DNA from: an uncultured Desulfosporosinus sp. | Lineage (GTDB): Bacteria > Bacillota > Desulfitobacteriia > Desulfitobacteriales > Desulfitobacteriaceae | Assembly: GCA_927405585.1 (NCBI GenBank) | Contig: CAKMJS010000167.1 | Span: forward strand, 1 to 38,379 | DNA: 38,379 nt | Direction: 5' to 3' | Shown: one piece after another, positions 16,475 to 25,311 of the stretch | Numbering within the stretch: position 1 is the stretch's first letter | Layout: the number at the start of each line of letters is the position of its first letter | The notes under the pieces: generated by a model | What the model was told of the DNA's origin: nothing | What the model saw: the letters and a program-made list of their open reading frames with translations, nothing else | Databases searched by the model: none | Made by a program: the position numbers and the translations under genes

Positions 16475-17980
16475 ATGGAAACATTAGAAAATTTACTTTT
16501 TGGTCTTTCGGTAGCTAGTGATCCTATAAATTTATTGTATTGTCTGGTTGGAGTGGTTTTCGGCACACTTGTGGGTGCACTTCCCGGCTTGGGACCTGCT
16601 GCAGGAATCGCTGTACTCCTTCCCTTAACTTTTGGAGCTGATCCAATAGCAGGAATTATTTTACTGGCTGGAATCTATTATGGTGCTATGTATGGGGGAT
16701 CAATTACCTCAATTCTTATTAATACGCCTGGTGATTCTGCAGCCGTTATGACGACGCTCGATGGTTACCCCTTAGCGAAAAAAGGAAGAGCTGCGCAGGC
16801 TCTAGGTATGGCGGCTTTTGCTTCCATTATCGGTGGAACAATCTCTGTTATAGCCTTTATGTTCTTAGCCCCTGCGCTAGCCACCTTTGCAATTAGGTTT
16901 GGTCCGCCCGAATACTTTGCACTGATGGTCTTGGGTCTTACCACCATTGCAGGTATGACAGGTAAGTACCCTTCAAAAGGATTTATATCCGCCTTGGTGG
17001 GTTTGTTCTTTGCCACAGTGGGCTTGGATTTGATGCAAGGTATTCCCCGCTTTACGTTTGGGTCTATGCATTTATATGAAGGAATAGATTTCATTCCTGT
17101 AGCGATGGGCCTCTTCGGTATTGCGGAGATTCTTACCTGCGGAACAAGTGAATGTGAAATAAAGATAGATAAGAAGGATGTTACCTGGCGTAAACTCCTC
17201 CCGTCTAGAGAAGATTGGAAATTTTCTATGCCCCATATTTTTAGAGGTACAGGAATTGGCTTCTTTATCGGGATGCTTCCCGGTGCTGGTGCCACGATTG
17301 CTTCCTTCATCTCCTATGGGGTCGCGAAGAAGACGTCAAAACGTAGTGAAGAGTTCGGAACAGGTGTTATCGAAGGGGTGGCCGCTCCGGAATCGGCGAA
17401 TAATGCTGCTTCCATCGGCGCGATGGTACCGATGTTGACCTTGGGTGTTCCAGGCTCGGGAAGCACAGCCATTATGCTTGGCGCACTGATGATGTTCGGT
17501 TTACGGCCTGGACCTATGCTTTTTGAACGTAACCCTGATTTTGTCTGGGGTCTTATTGGCAGCATGTATATTGGCAATATCTTTCTGTTACTATTAGCGA
17601 TTCTTGCTGTACCCTTATTTATTAAAATTCTCAATGTTCCAAGACCAGTCTTAAATGCAACAGTAATGAGCTTTATCCTAATTGGATCCTACAGCCTGAG
17701 TAACAGCATGTTTGATGTCGGATTAACGATAGCTTTTGGAGCTTTGGGCTTTTTTATGAAGAAGATGGACTTCCCGGCAGCCCCCATGGTCTTGGCGTTA
17801 GTACTTGGGGCTCTTCTAGAAACTTCTTTGAGACAATCGATGATTATCTCTGGCGGAAATCCCATGATTTTCTTCACACGACCCATCTCTGGATCCATCC
17901 TGGTTATTTCGATTCTAGCGATCCTTTATCCGATGATTAAGAAGGCAATTCAGCACTTCCTAAAGAGTAGAACAGCGTAA
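16475..17980 (+). CDS. tctA: Tripartite tricarboxylate transporter large membrane subunit TctA
   Basis: The 501-residue main permease of the TTT family, with about 11-12 membrane segments and the normal family length. Hallmark loops are present twice: GALPGLGPAAGIAVLLPLTF near residue 35 and GMLPGAGATIASFISYG near residue 265, along with YGGSITSILINTPGDSA and PESANNAASIGAMVPMLTLG. It moves the receptor-bound carboxylate inward. AAGGAGGTGG is its ribosome site. The next gene (ferredoxin-headed copy 2) starts 65 bases later, so the unknown pair flanks the permease on both sides. Confidence 0.95.
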   Translation: METLENLLFGLSVASDPINLLYCLVGVVFGTLVGALPGLGPAAGIAVLLPLTFGADPIAGIILLAGIYYGAMYGGSITSILINTPGDSAAVMTTLDGYPLAKKGRAAQALGMAAFASIIGGTISVIAFMFLAPALATFAIRFGPPEYFALMVLGLTTIAGMTGKYPSKGFISALVGLFFATVGLDLMQGIPRFTFGSMHLYEGIDFIPVAMGLFGIAEILTCGTSECEIKIDKKDVTWRKLLPSREDWKFSMPHIFRGTGIGFFIGMLPGAGATIASFISYGVAKKTSKRSEEFGTGVIEGVAAPESANNAASIGAMVPMLTLGVPGSGSTAIMLGALMMFGLRPGPMLFERNPDFVWGLIGSMYIGNIFLLLLAILAVPLFIKILNVPRPVLNATVMSFILIGSYSLSNSMFDVGLTIAFGALGFFMKKMDFPAAPMVLALVLGALLETSLRQSMIISGGNPMIFFTRPISGSILVISILAILYPMIKKAIQHFLKSRTA

Positions 17981-18045
17981 TCCATGAGACGGAGGAAAGT
18001 ACCCTTTAAACCGTTTAACTCTTCAAGATCAAGGAGGACCTGAAC

Positions 18046-18768
18046 TTGAAAATCAACCAAGAATTGTGTGTCGGATGTGGGCAATGTCTGCCCTATTGTC
18101 CGATGGGGGCAATAGAGAGGGGAAAAGATACTTCTCGAATCAACTGGGATGAATGTGTCGAATGTGGAATCTGTATTCGTCAGGTTAAATGCCCCGTCAA
18201 AGCAATTTATGAACCTAAAGAGACCCTGGAGTGGCCACGTTCTGTAAGGAAAGTATTCAGTGACCCTACATCAAAACATGAGAACACTGGTGTTCGGGGT
18301 AGGGGCACCGAAGAGGTAAAAACCAATGATGTGACAGCAAGATTTAAACGGGGATTCTTTGGTATTGCCCTAGAGTTTGGTCGTCCAGGCGTGGGAACTC
18401 GTCTAGGAGATGTAGAAATGATTACCAAGGTCTTGGCCGAAGAAGAGATCGTCTTTGAATCGGCTAACCCACTAACCTTTCTCATGGAAGATCCTCGAAC
18501 TGGGATCATAAAAGCAGACGTAAGAAATGAAAAAGTTCTCTCTGGGATCGTAGAATTCGTAATCCCCCAGGAAAATCTGGAGAGAGTCTGTACGAAAATA
18601 GTTGATACGGCCAGCAAAGCCAAATGTATTTTTTCTTGGACAATAATCACCCGTTTCGAACCAGACGGCACATTACCGGTTGTGGCGAGATTAGAGAATA
18701 TAGGCATTAAGACGTCCAAGAATATGAAAGTTAATGTTGGGCTAGGACGGCCTCTGAGGGAGGACTAG
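18046..18768 (+). CDS. Ferredoxin-headed protein of unknown function, copy 2 (pair with 18771)
   Basis: A 240-residue paralogue of the protein at 14519. It starts with TTG, chosen because AAGGAGG lies just upstream and the frame begins KINQELCVGCGQC. Clusters: C8, C11, C14, C18 and C37, C40, C43, C49 (the last followed by Pro). The shared unknown domain follows, with GRGTEEVKTNDVT at 85-97, GIALEFGRPGVGT, NPLTFLMED, GIVEF and the terminal VGLGRPL. DNA identity to copy 1 is visibly lower than protein similarity, so the duplication is not recent. Only two bases separate its stop from the MTH-family copy B, implying coupled translation and a stable partnership. Confidence 0.8.
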   Translation: MKINQELCVGCGQCLPYCPMGAIERGKDTSRINWDECVECGICIRQVKCPVKAIYEPKETLEWPRSVRKVFSDPTSKHENTGVRGRGTEEVKTNDVTARFKRGFFGIALEFGRPGVGTRLGDVEMITKVLAEEEIVFESANPLTFLMEDPRTGIIKADVRNEKVLSGIVEFVIPQENLERVCTKIVDTASKAKCIFSWTIITRFEPDGTLPVVARLENIGIKTSKNMKVNVGLGRPLRED

Positions 18769-18770
18769 AA

Positions 18771-19190
18771 ATGACGCATTCAATGCACCGTGTCGGATCA
18801 GACGAATCGTTTCAAGAGGATTATGTAGTGATGTCCAGACCTGCCATGGGAATCAATCATGTGGGGTGTACGCCAAAAATTCAGCGAACACTGGAGATTA
18901 TCTTTGCAGAGGGTCCTACCAATATTGGGTCACTCACCACTCAAGAGAACATGACAATGGGTCTTGACCCCCAAAAACTGATCGCAAAAACAGAAGATAA
19001 CTCTCCGGTCATGTGTTGTTTCCACGAACGTTCAAAAGTGGTCAATGTCTTAAAGCGTCTTAAGGAAGAAGAACTAGGGCTGTCTGTGGTTGTAACTGGC
19101 CTCCTCGATAATGTCCAAAGTATTTGCCAGGAAGTTGGGTTAACGCCCCATTCAGTGAATATCTCTCTCGGGTTCCATGGTCAGGATTAG
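18771..19190 (+). CDS. MTH-family protein, copy B, lacking the C-terminal CGHG module
   Basis: A 139-residue relative of the protein at 15352. It keeps MTHSMHRVGSDE, GPTNIGS (49-54), LSVVVTG and PHSVN (126-130), then stops at GFHGQD, exactly where copy A goes on into the roughly 70-residue module with MCGHG and CICG. Either the module was lost or the short form is a natural subunit. An 8-base tandem repeat begins two bases after its stop. It may be a regulatory or structural partner of ferredoxin-headed copy 2. Confidence 0.72.
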   Translation: MTHSMHRVGSDESFQEDYVVMSRPAMGINHVGCTPKIQRTLEIIFAEGPTNIGSLTTQENMTMGLDPQKLIAKTEDNSPVMCCFHERSKVVNVLKRLKEEELGLSVVVTGLLDNVQSICQEVGLTPHSVNISLGFHGQD

Positions 19191-19192
19191 AA

Positions 19193-19248
19193 CTGAGAGA
19201 CTGAGAGACTGAGAGACTGAGAGACGCTGAGACGCTGAGACGCTGAGA
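19193..19248 (+). repeat. Short tandem repeat, 8-base unit, seven copies
   Basis: Four perfect copies of CTGAGAGA are followed by three of CGCTGAGA, all in register (56 bases), and then a decayed CTGATATTCTGAGAG. The two unit types differ by a rotation-like change. The array starts two bases past the stop of MTH copy B and is likely to vary in length by slippage. Confidence 0.9.
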
Positions 19249-19320
19249 CTGATATTCTGAGAGTCTTAGGGACTTATTAACTCATGACAAATAAAACGAC
19301 CTTTATAAACAGAATAAATA

Positions 19321-19360
19321 TATAAAACGGGTATCATAACTCGTTTTATATAATTTTTAG
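19321..19360 (+). terminator. Weak terminator-like stem-loop before the AbrB-type gene
   Basis: TATAAAACG and CGTTTTATA form a 9-bp stem around 12 bases, followed by TAATTTTTAG. The AT-rich stem makes it weaker than the other terminators in the window. It probably ends the transporter operon. The remainder of 19249-19419 shows nothing else. Confidence 0.45.
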
Positions 19361-19419
19361 GCAAATGTTTTAAAAATACAATAGACCACGATTATTTCAG
19401 GAAGAAGGATTTAAAGGGA

Positions 19420-20454
19420 ATGAATCTTATTGTGCAAGTCAGTATGATTATTGGTTTAGCATTAGTTAGTTACTGGGTTTTTACCAAACTTCATCTGCCT
19501 GCTCCAATAATTATGGGCCCGATGGTCTCGATTGGTATTTGCCAGATACTCGGTGCAGGATTTCAGGAATTTGCGATGAGCATAATCAATGTATTTCAGA
19601 TTATCATCGGTATGTCCATTGGTTCAAAGATTAACCATAAGAATCTTCGTGACATTAAAAGCATCTGGAGAGCCTCCCTGGTCATTGCCCTATATACATT
19701 AGCCTCGACGGCAATCATGACCTTATTAATTCGAAATTTGACCAGTGATTTTCACACCGCTTTATTTTCTGCCGCTCCCGGAGGAATTACTGAGATGACT
19801 GTCTTGGCCCTTTCTTATGATTCTGAGATAGCGATCGTTTCGACTTTCCAATTTGTACGTCTGATGGTGATTGTCACTATCATTCCGTTGCTTGCAAAAT
19901 CTGTCAAAGGAAAATACATTCCTCTGCCTACAGAAGGCTCCAAGGTGATAACCAATAAAACAGGTGCTTCACTACGCAGAGTCATAACTTATTCGGCTGG
20001 GATCTCGGGAGGACTCATTCTTATCACTGTGGGTTTCCCCGGGGGAGGAGTGGTTGGTGCGATGATTGCGATGGGATTAGCAAATGTTCTCTTGCGAGAA
20101 CGATTTGTATTTCCCCGTAAGGTAATGAATTTCGCCTTAATCGGAGTGGGTATAACCATTGGCCTTGAATTTTCCCCACTCATGCTTCAAAAGATTCAGG
20201 AGATGATTTTGCCCATCGCTGGTTTTTCTATGCTTGTCGTGATGGGCAATCTGTTGGTTGGGTGGTTTATACGTTATATGACCCATTGGGATACTGTTAC
20301 CTGCTTACTAGGCTCAGCTCCGGGAGGACTTACCCAGATGTTGGTCCTCGGGGAAGAAATGGAAGCCGATTCACTGAAAATAAGTATTATGCAATTGGTT
20401 CGGATGCTAACCATTGTCCTGAGCATTCCGTTCATCGCAGCGTTATTAACTTAA
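19420..20454 (+). CDS. AbrB-family integral membrane protein
   Basis: A 344-residue membrane protein with about nine or ten hydrophobic segments, in two similar halves. Each half carries an APGG(I/L)T(E/Q)M motif (SAAPGGITEM and SAPGGLTQM), the hallmark of the AbrB membrane duplication family (not the AbrB DNA-binding protein). Many members are labelled ammonia monooxygenase or AbrB transcriptional regulator without evidence. They often sit beside TTT or TRAP transporter genes, so a carboxylate export or uptake role is plausible. It follows the Tct genes and precedes an Ldh2-family dehydrogenase. Confidence 0.82.
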   Translation: MNLIVQVSMIIGLALVSYWVFTKLHLPAPIIMGPMVSIGICQILGAGFQEFAMSIINVFQIIIGMSIGSKINHKNLRDIKSIWRASLVIALYTLASTAIMTLLIRNLTSDFHTALFSAAPGGITEMTVLALSYDSEIAIVSTFQFVRLMVIVTIIPLLAKSVKGKYIPLPTEGSKVITNKTGASLRRVITYSAGISGGLILITVGFPGGGVVGAMIAMGLANVLLRERFVFPRKVMNFALIGVGITIGLEFSPLMLQKIQEMILPIAGFSMLVVMGNLLVGWFIRYMTHWDTVTCLLGSAPGGLTQMLVLGEEMEADSLKISIMQLVRMLTIVLSIPFIAALLT

Positions 20455-20556
20455 AGCGAAGTGTAGGTCCGGGCTTATTCGCACAACTAAGGCGACCGCC
20501 TCCACTAGGGTTTGGCGCCTGCCAAGTTTCTTTTATACAAAGAAGGAGTGGATCAA

Positions 20557-21618
20557 ATGAGTACGTTAAAGACGATTGCCGTTGGTGACCTAGAAGAATT
20601 TATGCGTTCAGCCTTTTCTCTAAGTGGCGTTCCAGAGCTAGGGGCAGAGATCGTGACAGAAAATCTCATCATAGCTGAGATGAAAGGGATTTCGAGCCAT
20701 GGGTTAAGCCGTTTCCCTGTGTACTTGCAGCGTATCCAGAAAGGGTTGGTAAACCCAAACCCCCAAATAAACTGCAAGAGGGTGTTGCCTGGTGTGCTTG
20801 CTGTCGATGGAGACAATGGGTTGGGTTCTGTAGTGATGATGCAGGCGCTGAATGAAGGTATGGCAGTAGCGGATGAGATAGGGATTTGCGCATTGGGAAT
20901 TAAACAGAGCAACCACTTTGGAATCTCCACTTATTATTGTGAAAAAGCAGCTGATCAAGGATATATTTCTATACTTCTGACGAATGCCCCTCCAGCAACG
21001 CCGCCTTTCGGTGGTAAGGAGCAGTATTTTGGAACTAATCCTATCGCTTTTGGAATGCCGCGAAAGAACAGACCTCATATTATCGTAGATATGGCCACCA
21101 GCGTAGCAGCCAGAGGGAAAATTATCAGGGCAGCTCAAAAGGGTGAGCCAATTCCAGAAGGTTGGGCCTTGGACAAGGACGGTTATCCGACGACGGATGC
21201 CAAAGCTGCGCTCGAAGGAGTTCTACTCACAATAGCCGGACCAAAAGGATCGGCCTTAAGCCTAGCCATTGAATTTTTTGCAGGGGTGCTTACGGGAGCG
21301 GGTTATGGAAAAGGGGTTGCTTGGCAATACAGCGCTAGCCAAGAACCGGCTAACGTGGGTCATTTTATGATAATTGTCAAAGCGGATAGTTTTATGGAAG
21401 GGTCAGAATACGAAGAACGGACAGAAACGTTTATTTCAGAGATTAGAAACTTATCTCTGGCACCTGGATTTAAGACGATCAAGTTACCCGGCGAACGAGA
21501 ATGGGAAAGAGAACAAACGATCGTTGATCAAGGGATTGCCATGGAGTCTGATCTCAGAGAACAGTTTATGTCTATCGCGGAAAAACTTAACCTGAAAACA
21601 GAGATTTTTAAGGCTTAG
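20557..21618 (+). CDS. Ldh2 / malate-L-lactate dehydrogenase family oxidoreductase
   Basis: A 353-residue NAD(P)-dependent 2-hydroxyacid dehydrogenase of the family with malate, ureidoglycolate, sulfolactate and 2,3-diketogulonate dehydrogenases. Visible signatures: the catalytic region ISSHGLSRFPVYLQRI, NHFGISTYYCEKAADQG, FGTNPIAFGMPR and AGPKGSALSLAIEFFAGVLTG. It lacks the Rossmann GxGxxG and uses the distinct Ldh2 fold. The start at 20557 has GAAGGAG upstream; an alternative start 15 codons earlier is non-family sequence. It would oxidise or reduce a 2-hydroxyacid from the imported compound. Substrate unresolved. Confidence 0.9.
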   Translation: MSTLKTIAVGDLEEFMRSAFSLSGVPELGAEIVTENLIIAEMKGISSHGLSRFPVYLQRIQKGLVNPNPQINCKRVLPGVLAVDGDNGLGSVVMMQALNEGMAVADEIGICALGIKQSNHFGISTYYCEKAADQGYISILLTNAPPATPPFGGKEQYFGTNPIAFGMPRKNRPHIIVDMATSVAARGKIIRAAQKGEPIPEGWALDKDGYPTTDAKAALEGVLLTIAGPKGSALSLAIEFFAGVLTGAGYGKGVAWQYSASQEPANVGHFMIIVKADSFMEGSEYEERTETFISEIRNLSLAPGFKTIKLPGEREWEREQTIVDQGIAMESDLREQFMSIAEKLNLKTEIFKA

Positions 21619-21683
21619 ATGTTTATGCCATTATTAACTGATCATGGGAGTTACTCTGGGTGATGCATAAGAGGAGGTAAAAG

Positions 21684-22187
21684 ATGAACTGCGAAGCGAT
21701 CAAAGACCAATGTTGTTGTGGTGAAGAATCAGATCAACAAAAGTATATTAGAATTGCTGAAATTATTGACAATTATAAAAACAGAGAAGGTAGTCTTACC
21801 CAGGTTCTGTATATATCACAAACAATTTATGGCTACCTGCCACTGGAACTACAAATATTTATAGCCAAAGGAATGGATACACCACTTGCAGAGGTTTCTG
21901 GGATTATTACCTTCTCTAATTTCTTCTCGACACAACCGAGAGGAAATCATACGATCAAGGTTTGCATGGGTACAGCGTGCTATGTAAGAGGGGGCAAAAA
22001 ACTTGTGGACCGTCTGGAAAATATCCTGAGTATCCAAGTCGGAGAGACTTCTGAGGATCGGAAATATAGCTTAGAAGTTGCCCAATGCCTCGGTGCCTGT
22101 GGTCTGGCACCTGCCATGATGATTGATGAGGTTTTATATAAACAAGTGAGTCCTGATAGATTGAAAGCCATCTTGGCTAAGTATTAA
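21684..22187 (+). CDS. NuoE/HydC-like [2Fe-2S] subunit of an electron-bifurcating hydrogenase
   Basis: A 167-residue thioredoxin-fold [2Fe-2S] protein. The cluster ligands are C94, C99, C135 and C139 (CMGTAC and CLGACG). It corresponds to the 24-kDa subunit of complex I and to HydC/HndA of trimeric [FeFe] hydrogenases. A Cys-rich start (NCEAIKDQCCCG) is unusual and may bind metal or be incidental. An AGGAGG site precedes it. It lies 31 bases ahead of the NuoF-GltD fusion, forming with HydA a three-gene unit that passes electrons between NAD(P)H, ferredoxin and protons. Confidence 0.92.
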   Translation: MNCEAIKDQCCCGEESDQQKYIRIAEIIDNYKNREGSLTQVLYISQTIYGYLPLELQIFIAKGMDTPLAEVSGIITFSNFFSTQPRGNHTIKVCMGTACYVRGGKKLVDRLENILSIQVGETSEDRKYSLEVAQCLGACGLAPAMMIDEVLYKQVSPDRLKAILAKY

Positions 22188-22218
22188 AAGCAGGAAAGTT
22201 TAGGGGTGAAGATGAAGG

Positions 22219-25200
22219 ATGACCGTTATTAAAAGCCTAGAGGATCTTGACGTAATAAAACGACGATATCGGGCAGAGCTTTCTAACTATAAATATCAAG
22301 TACTTGTTTGTGGTGGTACAGGCTGTATTTCAGCTCAATGTGGTGCTGTGAAAGATACACTTATCAAACAAGTTGTGGAGCATCAGTTACAAGAGCAAGT
22401 CGCTGTAATCGAGACAGGGTGTATGGGACTATGTGACGTGGGACCTGTGTTGCTGATCTTGCCTGGTGAGATCGTGTATACGAAAGTGAATCCTAGCAAA
22501 ATGGTTGAAATCTTTGAATCTCATATCATAAACGGAAATATCAAAGAAGAGTATACCTTCTTCGATCATGCCCTCGAGCAGCATATTCCTAAACTTAGCG
22601 AAATCAGTTTCTTTATAGACCAGATCAAGATCGCTTTAAAAAACTGCGGACGGATTGATTATGCTTCAATAGTGGCTTACATTGCTCAGGATGGATACTT
22701 TGCGCTTGCCAAAGCGTTACATTTGATGAGTAATCAGCAAGTGATTAACGAACTCAAGAAATCCAGCCTAAGTGAACGTGGAGGCGACGGGTTCGCGGTG
22801 GGGATTCGCTGGGAAGCAGGCTGGAACGCGAAGGATGACCAAAAGGTTATTATCTGCAACGCTGACGAGGGAGATCCTAAAGCAAGCATCGACAGAAGTA
22901 TTCTGGAAGGTGACCCACACGGCGTCATTGAAGGTATGATCCTGGCCGGCTATGCTATGGGCGCCACTAAGGGGTATATCTATGTTAATAGTGAATATCT
23001 TCTGGCAGCCGAACGTCTCGAAGCAGCAATCCTCGAAGCACGTAACTACGGATTATTGGGAGGGGAAGTTTTTGGAACCGATTTAGAGTTTGACCTTGAA
23101 ATTCGGATGAGTGCTGGTACCTATGTCAAGGGAGAAGAAAGCTCTCTCCTGGCTTCGATGGAAGGAAAACGTGGAGAACCACTAGAGAAGCCGTCCTTTC
23201 CCTTTGAGCCAGGACTATTTGCTAAGCCGACCATTATTCATACTGTTGAGACGTTAATGCATGTGCCTCCCATTATTCTTAGGAGCGGGCACTGGTATAC
23301 CCAGTATGGTACAGAGACCGATAAAGGGACCAAAGTGTTCGCTCTGTCGGGAGATATTGTGAACAAGAGTTTAGTTGAAGTGCCAATGGGGATGAGCCTA
23401 GGAGATATTCTTTATAAACTTGGTGGAGGAGTTCCGAAGGGCAAGGCGTTTAAAGCTGTTCAGGTAGGAGGTTCTACCGGCGGATGCCTTTCCAATCAAT
23501 TTTTAAACGCGTCGATTGATAAATCTACGTTGTCTCAACTTGGTGTGAGCATGGGCTCAGGCAGCCTTAGGGTCATGGACGAAGATACCTGTATGGTAGA
23601 TACGGCTAGAAAGCTGATGGAATTGATTCGAGATCAATCCTGCGGTAAATGTGTCCCTTGTCGAATTGGAACGAAACGAATGCTGGAGATTGTAGAGCGT
23701 ATTTCGAAGGGTAACGGTCAGCAAGGTGACCTCGAGCTCCTAGAAGAACTCGGTGCTTCCATTCAACAATCATCGATCTGCTCTTTAGGTCAAACTGCGC
23801 CAAACTTTATTCTCAGCACGATTCAGTCTTTCCGTGAGGAATTCGAAGAGCATGTTCACTCTAAGTACTGCCGTGCTGGGGCCTGCACTGATCTAGTAAG
23901 CTCTCCTTGTGAGAATGCTTGCCCAGCAGGTATCAACGTTCCGGGATATATGGCTTTAATATCAGAAGGAAGATATATAGATGCTTATTACCTGATCAAG
24001 CAAGAAAACCCTTTCCCAGCGGTTTGTGGCAGAATCTGTACTCATCCCTGTGAAAGCAAGTGTCGGAGAGGGCAGCTTGATGAGCCGATTGCGATCGCCG
24101 ATCTGAAACGATTTGTAGCTGATTATGCGTTTGAACACGAGGATCATGCCAGAAAGGACATTGTCCTTCCCAAAAACGGGAAAAGTATTGGAATTATTGG
24201 AGCAGGTCCTTCAGGTCTGACTTGTGGATATTATCTGTCGAGACTTGGCTACGAGGTCGATATCTACGAAGCGCACGCACTGGCTGGCGGAGTCTTAGCG
24301 TATGGTATCCCTGAATATCGATTACCCAATGATATTCTTACCCGTGAAATTAACCTAATCGAACAGCTTGGGGTTAATATTCATCTCAATGCGGAGGTCG
24401 GTAAGATGATCTCGTTTGGAGAGTTAAGGGAGAAGCATGACGCGATCTATATCGCTACCGGAAGCCAGAGCTCGAACAAGCTTAATGTGCCTGGTGAAGA
24501 GCTAACCGGAGTAGTTCCTGGGTTTGACTTTCTACGGGCTGTCAATCTTGGCCATGAAGTTCAGGTAGGTCAGAGTGTAGCTGTCATTGGCGGTGGGAAT
24601 ACGGCGATTGATGCAGCTAGAACCGCTTTACGAATGGGCGCAAACGTCAAGGTGCTCTATAGACGATCCCTTGAAGATATGCCTGCTGATCCAAAAGAAA
24701 TCCGAGAGGCTATCGAAGAAGGCATAGTAATCATGCCTTTGGTGGCTCCGCTAAAGTTTATCGGTCAAGAAACGGTCGAGGAAATTGAGTGTGTCCAGAT
24801 GGACCTCGGATCATTTGATTCCGGCGGTAGAAGGAGACCCATCGTCAAAGAGGGGTCCAATTTCACAATTAAAGTTGATATGGTGATTCCAGCCGTCAGC
24901 CAATCCTCGGACTTGTCGTTTATTAATCGTAATGAAGTGGGTATTACAGAATGGGGCACTCTAATGACTGATAAGGATGGCATGATGACAACCCTAGCAG
25001 GTGTATTCGCCGGTGGAGACGTGGCGAGAGGATCTGATGTGGCCATCATGGCCATAGCGGATGGGAAAAAGGCGGCTGTAGCGATGGATCGTTTCCTAGG
25101 TGGTAAAGGGATCCTTAACAAAGGTGAAGCGATTGAGTTTCCCCCTGCAAACGATGACGATGACCTATTAGATCATGAACGTTATGCTATGGAGATTCTA

Positions 25201-25305
25201 GCACCAGGGACCAGAAAAAACTCCTTTAGTGAAGTTGGCAGAGGTTATCACAAGCTTAAAGCAATTGCCGAATCAATGCGGTGTTTGCGCTGTGACAGGA
25301 GGTAG
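22219..25305 (+). CDS. NuoF/HydB-like flavoprotein fused to a GltD/NfnB-like NADPH oxidoreductase
   Basis: A 1028-residue fusion. Residues 25-115 are a thioredoxin-like [2Fe-2S] domain (CGGTGC, TGCMGLCDVG). Residues about 160-430 are the NuoF FMN/NADH domain and SLBB domain (NADEGDPKASIDR at 214-226). The [4Fe-4S] motif SCGKCVPCRIG has C475, C478 and C481. From about 560 on there is a GltD/NfnB-type half: two-cluster Cys region (CENACPAG from C564; CGRICTHPCESKC), FAD site GIIGAGPSG near 660 and NADPH site VIGGGNTAIDAA near 790, ending CLRC. HydB normally ends in a small two-cluster ferredoxin domain; here that place is taken by the GltD module. This suggests a complex linking NADH, NADPH, ferredoxin and H2, reminiscent of the Sporomusa-type Nfn (Stn) transhydrogenase joined to a hydrogenase. 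Confidence 0.9.
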   Translation: MTVIKSLEDLDVIKRRYRAELSNYKYQVLVCGGTGCISAQCGAVKDTLIKQVVEHQLQEQVAVIETGCMGLCDVGPVLLILPGEIVYTKVNPSKMVEIFESHIINGNIKEEYTFFDHALEQHIPKLSEISFFIDQIKIALKNCGRIDYASIVAYIAQDGYFALAKALHLMSNQQVINELKKSSLSERGGDGFAVGIRWEAGWNAKDDQKVIICNADEGDPKASIDRSILEGDPHGVIEGMILAGYAMGATKGYIYVNSEYLLAAERLEAAILEARNYGLLGGEVFGTDLEFDLEIRMSAGTYVKGEESSLLASMEGKRGEPLEKPSFPFEPGLFAKPTIIHTVETLMHVPPIILRSGHWYTQYGTETDKGTKVFALSGDIVNKSLVEVPMGMSLGDILYKLGGGVPKGKAFKAVQVGGSTGGCLSNQFLNASIDKSTLSQLGVSMGSGSLRVMDEDTCMVDTARKLMELIRDQSCGKCVPCRIGTKRMLEIVERISKGNGQQGDLELLEELGASIQQSSICSLGQTAPNFILSTIQSFREEFEEHVHSKYCRAGACTDLVSSPCENACPAGINVPGYMALISEGRYIDAYYLIKQENPFPAVCGRICTHPCESKCRRGQLDEPIAIADLKRFVADYAFEHEDHARKDIVLPKNGKSIGIIGAGPSGLTCGYYLSRLGYEVDIYEAHALAGGVLAYGIPEYRLPNDILTREINLIEQLGVNIHLNAEVGKMISFGELREKHDAIYIATGSQSSNKLNVPGEELTGVVPGFDFLRAVNLGHEVQVGQSVAVIGGGNTAIDAARTALRMGANVKVLYRRSLEDMPADPKEIREAIEEGIVIMPLVAPLKFIGQETVEEIECVQMDLGSFDSGGRRRPIVKEGSNFTIKVDMVIPAVSQSSDLSFINRNEVGITEWGTLMTDKDGMMTTLAGVFAGGDVARGSDVAIMAIADGKKAAVAMDRFLGGKGILNKGEAIEFPPANDDDDLLDHERYAMEILAPGTRKNSFSEVGRGYHKLKAIAESMRCLRCDRR

Positions 25306-25311
25306 GAAAGT

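Noticed and set aside
16765-17310. Minus-strand open frame of 181 codons inside tctA
   Set aside because: Antisense to a strongly conserved transporter gene; no domain or start signal.
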